Shown here one piece after another: positions 6,053-10,695 of a DNA stretch of 10,695 nt. The notes under the pieces are model-generated. The model saw nothing but the letters and a program-made list of their open reading frames with translations. It ran no database searches and was not told the DNA's origin. Each line of letters starts with the position of its first letter. Position 1 is the first letter of the stretch. Origin of the DNA: Fimenecus sp051881335 (lineage in GTDB: Bacteria; Bacillota; Clostridia; Oscillospirales; Acutalibacteraceae); assembly GCA_051881335.1 (NCBI GenBank), contig JBJEPR010000180.1, positions 1-10,695 of the forward strand, in the 5' to 3' direction. Made by a program: the position numbers and the translations under genes.

Positions 6053-7078
6053 TCAGTTGTTGATGAATTTATCCTTTTCATCGTTCCAGCTGTACAGCTT
6101 TCTGACTTCTTCACCGACTTTTTCCGACGGATGCTCTGCAGCCAATTTGCGCATCGCCTTGAAGTGTACCTGACGGCCTGCGGGGGACATATCCAACAGG
6201 AATTCTTTGGCAAAGGTGCCGTCCTGAATATCTGCCAGAATTTTCTTCATTGTTTTTTTGGTTTCTTCCGTAATCAGCTTCGGACCGGTGACATAATCGC
6301 CGTATTCTGCGGTATTGGAAATGGAATAACGCATACCTGCAAAGCCGCTCTGATAAATCAAATCGACAATCAGCTTCATTTCGTGAATGCATTCAAAATA
6401 AGCGTTGCGCGGGTCATAGCCTGCTTCGCAAAGGGTTTCAAAGCCCGCCTGCATCAGCGCGCAAACGCCGCCGCAAAGCACAGCCTGCTCACCGAATAGG
6501 TCGGTTTCGGTCTCGGTGCGGAAGGTTGTTTCCAAAACGCCCGCTCTTGCGCCGCCGATGGCAAGCGCATATGCCAATGCCATATCGAGCGCTCTACCGG
6601 TTGCGTCCTGGTGTACGGCGACCAAGCAGGGAACGCCTTTGCCTGCCTGATATTCCGAACGAACGGTGTGACCGGGGCCTTTCGGTGCAATCATCGTAAC
6701 ATCTACATCTTTCGGCGGGGTGATGCAGCCGAAGTGAATGTTAAAGCCGTGTGCGAACATCAGCATATTGCCCGCTTCCAGGTTCGGCTCAATGTCTTTC
6801 TTATACATATCTGCCTGCAACTCATCGTTGATGAGAATCATAATAATGTCGGCTTTTTTTGCCGCTTCTGCCGCGGTGTAAACCTCAAAGCCCTGTTTTT
6901 CTGCCTTTGCCCAGGACTTACTGCCCTCGTAAAGACCGATAATCACATTGCAGCCCGACTCTTTTGCGTTGAGAGCGTGTGCGTGCCCTTGACTGCCATA
7001 GCCGATTACGGCGATGGTTTTGCCGTCAAGCAGGGAAAGGTTGCAGTCCTCTTGATAAAACATTCTTGCTTCTGTCAT
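6053..7078 (-). CDS. ilvC: Ketol-acid reductoisomerase (NADP+), short class I form
   Basis: Second step of valine/isoleucine synthesis: isomerises and reduces 2-acetolactate (or 2-aceto-2-hydroxybutyrate) to the 2,3-dihydroxy acid. The 341 residues match the short bacterial form. Seen: Rossmann motif GYGSQGHAHALN (26-37); cofactor loop GLYEGSKSW, whose two serines fit NADPH phosphate binding; HGFNIHFG (110-117); APKGPGH (131-137); metal ligands Asp193 and Glu197 in TETDLFGEQ; the second acidic pair in FECIHEMKLIVDLIY (228-242); and Ser254 in SISNTAEYG. The frame continues 20 codons upstream, but that ATG would coincide with the predicted transcription start; the ATG at 7078 with GGAGG upstream is chosen and gives the family N terminus. 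It stands alone, with no ilvB/N or ilvD neighbours, and is preceded by a GntR-family gene and a tandem operator. Confidence 0.97.
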   Translation of the reverse strand: MTEARMFYQEDCNLSLLDGKTIAVIGYGSQGHAHALNAKESGCNVIIGLYEGSKSWAKAEKQGFEVYTAAEAAKKADIIMILINDELQADMYKKDIEPNLEAGNMLMFAHGFNIHFGCITPPKDVDVTMIAPKGPGHTVRSEYQAGKGVPCLVAVHQDATGRALDMALAYALAIGGARAGVLETTFRTETETDLFGEQAVLCGGVCALMQAGFETLCEAGYDPRNAYFECIHEMKLIVDLIYQSGFAGMRYSISNTAEYGDYVTGPKLITEETKKTMKKILADIQDGTFAKEFLLDMSPAGRQVHFKAMRKLAAEHPSEKVGEEVRKLYSWNDEKDKFINN

Positions 7079-7109
7079 ATGTAGATGCCTCCAAAAAATA
7101 ATATTTTGT

Positions 7110-7122
7110 GTTGTGTGACAAC
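7110..7122. promoter_or_regulatory. Operator copy 2 (GTTGT-N3-ACAAC)
   Basis: Plus-strand GTTGTGTGACAAC: a perfect 5+5 palindrome around GTG. It lies about 16-28 nt downstream of the predicted ilvC start, with its centre 21 bp from copy 1. Its size and TNGTNNNACNA-like form fit GntR/FadR-type operators, and the adjacent FCD-family regulator is the obvious binder (inference). Confidence 0.78.
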
Positions 7123-7130
7123 TTAAATTT

Positions 7131-7143
7131 GTTGTCATACAAC
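7131..7143. promoter_or_regulatory. Operator copy 1 (GTTGT-N3-ACAAC) at the ilvC start site
   Basis: Plus-strand GTTGTCATACAAC, the same palindrome with a different 3-bp centre. It abuts the -10 element and covers the predicted start at about 7138, so occupancy should block initiation. Confidence 0.8.
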
Positions 7144-7144
7144 T

Positions 7145-7172
7145 ATTATAGCCTTTTTCTTCCGGTTGTCAA
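7145..7172 (-). promoter_or_regulatory. Consensus sigma-A promoter of ilvC
   Basis: Minus-strand TTGACA (7172-7167), 16-nt spacer, TATAAT (7150-7145): both hexamers are perfect. Predicted start near 7138 and a leader of about 60 nt, too short for a T-box. A perfect promoter with operators on its start site suggests control by repression. Confidence 0.92.
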
Positions 7173-7180
7173 TACTTTTT

Positions 7181-7894
7181 TTACGGATTTTCCAAAGAAA
7201 GCTGTTCGTTGAGCACCGCGTGATGCAAATGCACGGTAATCGCACTTTTTAAGCCCTGTGCGTCGCGCTTTTCCAAAAAGTGCATAATCAAAATATGGTC
7301 TTTATATGCGTCCTCGGCAACAATGTCCAAATTATAGTTGAGCTCAAAGGTTTGTTCAATCGTCTGCGTCAGCATCGGCATAAACTGCCCCAAAAATTTA
7401 TTGTGCGAAGCCTTAATAATTGCACCGTGAAACGCACTTTCCGAGGCAATACGCTTTTTGCTTTGCGGATTTTCAAGAATTTGCTTTTGACATTCTGTAC
7501 CGAGCTTTAAAATTTCCGCAATTTCACTGTCTGTTGCGCGTTTACAGGCGAGCGCGGCCGCCTCCGGCTCAAAAATCAATCGCGCTTCATATAAATCCCG
7601 CAAAGTGACTTTCATTTCGGAAAGATTTTGCAAGGCGATGCCGCTTTTTGCATATTGGTCGATTTGCGCGGCAACAAATGTCCCGCGCCCGCGCCGTACC
7701 TCTAAAATCCCTTCATAAGTGAGCAATCGAATGGCTTCGCGTATCGTCGTACGGCTGACGCCGAGGTCGTACGCCAGCTCGTTTTCATTCGGTAATTTTT
7801 CACCGAAACCGTAAACGCGCTGTTCGGTAATCATCTTTTGCAGGGTTTCCGCGGTTTTTTGCGACAGTGTTTTTTTTTGCATAAGTATGTTCAT
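7181..7894 (-). CDS. GntR-family transcriptional regulator, FadR/FCD subfamily
   Basis: DNA-binding regulator of about 237 residues. Seen: an N-terminal winged helix-turn-helix with KLPNENELAYDLGVSRTTIREAIRLLTYEGILEVRRGRGTFV, then a helical FCD ligand domain starting LRDLYEARLIFEPEAAALA. That domain has the usual metal/ligand-site positions: ESAFH (Glu in place of the common Asp), DHILIMH and HLHHAVLNEQ. FCD regulators usually sense small carboxylates. Given its place directly upstream of ilvC in the same direction, and a tandem palindrome on the ilvC start site, it is inferred to repress ilvC in response to a branched-chain pathway acid or related compound; the ligand is not known. Start: a longer frame begins at 7930, but that lies inside the promoter. 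ATG 7894 follows an AG-rich stretch; ATG 7882 is a possible alternative. Confidence 0.92.
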   Translation of the reverse strand: MNILMQKKTLSQKTAETLQKMITEQRVYGFGEKLPNENELAYDLGVSRTTIREAIRLLTYEGILEVRRGRGTFVAAQIDQYAKSGIALQNLSEMKVTLRDLYEARLIFEPEAAALACKRATDSEIAEILKLGTECQKQILENPQSKKRIASESAFHGAIIKASHNKFLGQFMPMLTQTIEQTFELNYNLDIVAEDAYKDHILIMHFLEKRDAQGLKSAITVHLHHAVLNEQLSLENP

Positions 7895-7921
7895 TCTCTT
7901 TCTCGGAACAATATTTACATT

Positions 7922-7950
7922 ACTATACAATAACTTTCCGAAAAAAGCAA
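7922..7950 (-). promoter_or_regulatory. Promoter of the GntR-family gene, with a possible degenerate operator
   Basis: Minus-strand TTGCTT (7950-7945), 17-nt spacer, TATAGT (7927-7922). Overlapping the -10 is TTGTATAGTAA (7930-7920), which keeps 6 of the 8 TTGT-N3-ACAA positions of the ilvC operators and could allow weak autoregulation. Confidence 0.6.
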
Positions 7951-8028
7951 AACAAATTTTATAAGCACGCCTTTCGCACCACCCGTTTTCCGTTTGCGTA
8001 CAATAATAAAAAACAGGTGTGGTTTTTT

Positions 8029-8721
8029 GTGAAAAACAAACGGCAGAAACGGCAAGTCCGTACCGTGTGGAAGCTGTTGGGCGTTGCGGCGGCGCTCGCG
8101 GTTATCGGTGCAGTCTTGCTTTCCTATATGCGCCCCGTCATTTTGTCATATGCCCAAACTGTCGCCAAACGAATGCTCTTGTCCGCCGCGAATGAAGCGG
8201 TGGTCAATGTCCTGCGCGACACAAATACGAATTATGACGATTTGGTGCGCCTTTCCACCGACGCGGACAACCGCATTACGGGTTTGCAAATTGACGCGCT
8301 TGCCATCAATTTGCTGAAAAGTCAAATTTCTTTGGAAATTGAGCGCATTGCCGCCGAAGAGGATACCTTTTATACTTATATTCCCGTCGGCTCTTTTTTG
8401 GGCAGTGAATATACGGCGGGGCGGGGCCCGAAAATACGGTTTTCAATGCAGTTAACCTCGAACAGCACCGTCGAATTTCAGTCGGAATTTAAAGACGCGG
8501 GCTTAAACCAAGTTGTCCATCGCATTTATTTATATATCACCGTGACGGGGCGGCTGGTGTTGGCGGGCGCGAAAGATACCTTTTCGGTAGAAACCTCCGC
8601 TTTACTTGCGGAAACGGTGATTGTGGGACTGACGCCCGATGCATTCACCGAGGTCAACGAAGGGGTAAACGGCGAGACAGCGGACCTTATCAGCAACTAC
8701 GGCGCCGAGGCAGAGAAGTAA
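8029..8721 (+). CDS. yunB: Sporulation protein YunB-like
   Basis: Membrane-anchored protein of about 230 residues of the YunB family, needed for normal spore formation in Bacillus and made in the mother cell; its molecular role is not known. Seen: a basic N terminus (KNKRQKRQVR), one hydrophobic segment at about residues 14-33 (LLGVAAALAVIGAVLLSYM), then an extracytoplasmic domain with the family hallmarks: conserved ANEAV, the stretch IPVGSFLGSEYTAGRGPKIRF, FKDAGLNQVVHRIYLYI, and the terminal ALLAETVIVGLTPDAF. A GTG at 8017 is also in frame, but the GTG at 8029 has AGGTGTGG at a suitable distance and is preferred. It is divergent from the GntR gene. No clear sigma-E promoter is visible upstream, although a loose TACAAT element is present at 7999. 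It implies an endospore-forming host. Confidence 0.9.
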   Translation: MKNKRQKRQVRTVWKLLGVAAALAVIGAVLLSYMRPVILSYAQTVAKRMLLSAANEAVVNVLRDTNTNYDDLVRLSTDADNRITGLQIDALAINLLKSQISLEIERIAAEEDTFYTYIPVGSFLGSEYTAGRGPKIRFSMQLTSNSTVEFQSEFKDAGLNQVVHRIYLYITVTGRLVLAGAKDTFSVETSALLAETVIVGLTPDAFTEVNEGVNGETADLISNYGAEAEK

Positions 8722-8722
8722 C

Positions 8723-8745
8723 CCGGCAAAACGGCCGGTACTTTT
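8723..8745 (+). terminator. Weak hairpin after yunB
   Basis: CCGGC (8723-8727) pairs with GCCGG (8734-8738), followed by TACTTTT. The stem is only 5 bp and the T run short, so it is at best a partial terminator. Confidence 0.3.
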
Positions 8746-8754
8746 GAAAACAGA

Positions 8755-8783
8755 TTGATTTCTGCGGAAAATTGTGGTATTTT
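8755..8783 (+). promoter_or_regulatory. Probable promoter of the membrane glycosyltransferase-like gene
   Basis: TTGATT (8755-8760), 17-nt spacer, TATTTT (8778-8783), with a predicted start near 8790 and a short leader carrying AAAGGAG. Confidence 0.55.
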
Positions 8784-8823
8784 GATGTAGAACAAATTTC
8801 GTGTAAAGCAAAGGAGAAACAGC

Positions 8824-10695
8824 GTGCAGAAGCGTGTCTTTAAAAACTTAAAAGCCAACTGGGCGTTTTTGCCGCTTGCGGCGGTGACGATTGCGCTGTG
8901 TGCGTTCGGCTCTTTGGAAGCCGTCGCAAAAGGCTTGTGGGCAGTCCCTGCCGTATCGGCTGTGGCGGCAGCGCTCTTTTTGCCGCATCTTTTCACGGTA
9001 CGCGGTGTTCCGAAGAAACAGCGGAGATACTGCGGTTTACTTGCCGCTGCGGTTGCCGTACTTGCGGCATTGGATTTGTATAAGACAATGCCGAACGGGG
9101 CGTATTTCGAAAAAGTGTTTGAAACACATCCCACTTTGCAAACACCGCTGATGTGGGTATCGGCAATTTTGCTCGGGATTACTATGTTTTGGACGGTCTT
9201 TTTACTGCTTTTACATTTCCCGCGCAGTTGTGCCTGTCGGTATCCGCAAAATTCCGTTTCTCCTACGGTAAAAAGCAAAAAAAATACAGTCCTTCTTTGG
9301 CTGTATTGCGCGTTGACGGCGTTTATTGTTTTAACCGTTTGTACCAAGTCATCCTTTTTGTATCCGTTTAACGATTGGGTCGATGCAAACTGCTTTTTCA
9401 CCGTCGGCAAGGCACTCGCCAACGGCAAGGTGCTTTACCGCGATATTTACGAGCAAAAAGGTCCGTGGCTCTATTTTTTACACGCGATTTGTTACCGCAT
9501 CTCCGAAAAAACTTTTTTCGGTGTGTATTTGCTGGAACTTTTGTCGGGTACGGTGTTTTTGTATTTTGCCGCAAAATTGATGCAGTTGTACCGTGCGCGC
9601 GGTATTCATGTGCTTTTGCCGCTTTTAGCGGCGGTTATTTACGCTTCTTACGCCTTCTGTCACGGTGACAGCGTTGAGGAGCTTTGCCTACCGTTGTTCT
9701 CGGCGGGGCTGTATATTACCGAACGCGCGTTTTGCGAAAAACGCACCGTTACCTTGCGCGGATGGATCCTGCTGGGCGTGCTCGGCGGTCTGGTCTTTTG
9801 GATGAAATTCAATTTGGTCGGCTTCTTTGTGGGGCTGGCGCTTGTACCGCTTTGGAGGACGCTTCGCCGCGACGGCGTGGGTGCGCTTTTCAAAGCTGTA
9901 CTTTGTATTTTGATGGGCGTTTTATTGCCGAGTATCCCCGTACTTGTGTATTTCGGCTCTGTCGGCGCGTTTCATAATCTTTGGGAAGCCTATTTCTATA
10001 ACAATCTGTTTTTGTACGCAGACAGCGGCGACGAGGCTTTGACTGCGGCGGCATTTTTGGAACGGCTGTTTTTGCGTATTAGGCGCAATGTGTCGAAAAA
10101 TGTGCTGTTTGCCGTGCCGGGATTTGCGGCGGTGCTTTGGTATACTGCAACCGCCGAAAAGGGCAGACGCGCCCATTTACTGCTGTGCGCGCTGTTTACG
10201 GTGCTGTTTGTCTATTCGGGTGATGTGGCATATCCGTATTACAGCCTTATTCTTGCCGTATTTTCCGTATTTGCCGCGGTGGCGCTCGGAAAATGTGCTG
10301 ACCGTGTGCTTGCAAAGCCGACGAAGCGGTGGCTTACCGTCTCTGTGGCGGTCATGTCGCTGTGCTGTGCGGGCTTGCTTGCTTTCTACACGAGCAACAA
10401 TGTATATTTGATGCAATATTCTAAAGACGATTTGCCGCAGTATCGGTTTGCGAAAATTATCAACAGCGTAGAAAATCCCACCTTGTTAAACTACGGCTTT
10501 TTGGACGGCGGCTTTTATACGACCACAGGCATTGTGCCCGACAGCCGCTATTTCTGTCGGCTGAATATCTCGTTGTCGGAGATGTATGTGGAGCAAAGTA
10601 TGGCTGTGTACCGCCAAAAGACCGATTTTGTGGTTACGCGCAATAAGCCGTTGCAAAATGATAACTATATTTGCGTCGATATGGCGACAATGTAT
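8824..10695 (+). CDS. Polytopic membrane glycosyltransferase-like protein (GT-C / GT39-like), 3' end outside the window
   Basis: The frame is open without a stop for 624 codons to the window edge, starting at a GTG with AAAGGAG 7-8 nt upstream. Many hydrophobic helices are visible: about four in residues 12-150, a fifth around 158-176, then a series from about 215 to 520, followed by a more polar C-terminal region. After the fifth helix comes the GT-C-type first extracytoplasmic loop: NDWVDANCFFTVGKALANG (Asp184 and Asp187 are candidate catalytic acids), then VLYRDIYEQKGPWLYFLHA. This resembles the loop of GT39/PMT_2-type enzymes that move sugars from polyprenyl-phosphate donors onto lipid, wall polymer or protein outside the membrane. 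Donor and acceptor cannot be read. In typical GT-C proteins this loop follows the first helix, so the four-helix N-terminal part is an extension. Coding is supported by continuous hydrophobic patterning and its own promoter. Confidence 0.82.
   Translation, partial: MQKRVFKNLKANWAFLPLAAVTIALCAFGSLEAVAKGLWAVPAVSAVAAALFLPHLFTVRGVPKKQRRYCGLLAAAVAVLAALDLYKTMPNGAYFEKVFETHPTLQTPLMWVSAILLGITMFWTVFLLLLHFPRSCACRYPQNSVSPTVKSKKNTVLLWLYCALTAFIVLTVCTKSSFLYPFNDWVDANCFFTVGKALANGKVLYRDIYEQKGPWLYFLHAICYRISEKTFFGVYLLELLSGTVFLYFAAKLMQLYRARGIHVLLPLLAAVIYASYAFCHGDSVEELCLPLFSAGLYITERAFCEKRTVTLRGWILLGVLGGLVFWMKFNLVGFFVGLALVPLWRTLRRDGVGALFKAVLCILMGVLLPSIPVLVYFGSVGAFHNLWEAYFYNNLFLYADSGDEALTAAAFLERLFLRIRRNVSKNVLFAVPGFAAVLWYTATAEKGRRAHLLLCALFTVLFVYSGDVAYPYYSLILAVFSVFAAVALGKCADRVLAKPTKRWLTVSVAVMSLCCAGLLAFYTSNNVYLMQYSKDDLPQYRFAKIINSVENPTLLNYGFLDGGFYTTTGIVPDSRYFCRLNISLSEMYVEQSMAVYRQKTDFVVTRNKPLQNDNYICVDMATMY

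Noticed and set aside
7081..7180. T-box or other riboswitch in front of ilvC
   Set aside because: The promoter places the start near 7138, leaving only about 60 nt before the ATG, and no terminator/antiterminator pair is seen; the palindromes are better explained as operators.
7976..8010. Sigma-E-type promoter for yunB
   Set aside because: A TACAAT-like -10 is present at 7999-8004 but no acceptable -35 for sigma-E or sigma-A at the right distance.
8697..9428. Minus-strand 243-codon open frame opposite the membrane protein gene
   Set aside because: Ala/Thr/Lys-rich shadow of a hydrophobic coding strand; the plus-strand frame has a promoter, a ribosome site and continuous membrane-protein patterning to the window end.
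1..10695. CRISPR arrays, insertion sequences, tRNA or rRNA genes
   Set aside because: No regularly spaced repeats, transposase-like frames, terminal inverted repeats or tRNA-like cloverleaf segments were recognised.

Overview
The window looks like the chromosome of a spore-forming, low-to-mid GC Firmicute of the class Clostridia (probably Oscillospiraceae/Ruminococcaceae-like). The evidence is a YunB-type sporulation protein, a DUF1292 protein, consensus sigma-A promoters, AGGAGG-type ribosome sites, frequent TTG/GTG starts and U-tract hairpin terminators. No insertion sequences, phage genes, CRISPR arrays, tRNAs or rRNAs are visible. It reads as core chromosome, not a mobile island.

Layout. 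(1) 41-2828, plus strand: a tight three-gene operon encoding a circularly permuted ATP-grasp protein, an alpha-E (DUF403) protein and a transglutaminase-like cysteine peptidase. This is the widespread but functionally unresolved amidoligase-type peptide-synthesis/modification cassette. It ends at a near-perfect hairpin terminator (2903-2939). (2) 2949-3123, minus strand: an unannotated RNA gene whose predicted fold (long closing stem, large central bubble with a 3'-side hairpin, irregular terminal stem) matches 6S RNA. It converges on the operon and lies just after a DUF1292 gene (3164-3466, minus) that has its own strong promoter. (3) 3625-4022, plus strand: a second unannotated RNA, with a sigma-A promoter, a strongly structured ~200-nt body without a credible ORF, and a strong terminator. 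I cannot assign its family with certainty. (4) 4033-5837, minus strand: pyruvate kinase followed 26 nt later by an ArsC/Spx-family thioredoxin-fold protein, driven by a TTGACA-17-TATGAT promoter. (5) 6053-7894, minus strand: ketol-acid reductoisomerase (ilvC) preceded by a GntR/FCD-family regulator. Between them, at the ilvC start site, are two identical-consensus palindromes GTTGT-N3-ACAAC whose centres are exactly 21 bp apart. They are a convincing tandem operator, most likely for the adjacent regulator. (6) 8029-8721, plus strand: a YunB-like sporulation protein. (7) 8824 to the window end, plus strand: a long open frame, still open at the edge, for a polytopic GT-C-type glycosyltransferase-like membrane protein with an additional multi-helix N-terminal segment.

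How the parts fit: pyruvate kinase makes pyruvate and IlvC acts on acetolactate derived from pyruvate, but they are separate transcription units. The ilvC unit seems to be controlled by a dedicated local repressor, with no T-box visible in its short leader. The most interesting items for follow-up are the two RNA genes, the tandem operator, and the still-enigmatic ATP-grasp/alpha-E/transglutaminase operon.
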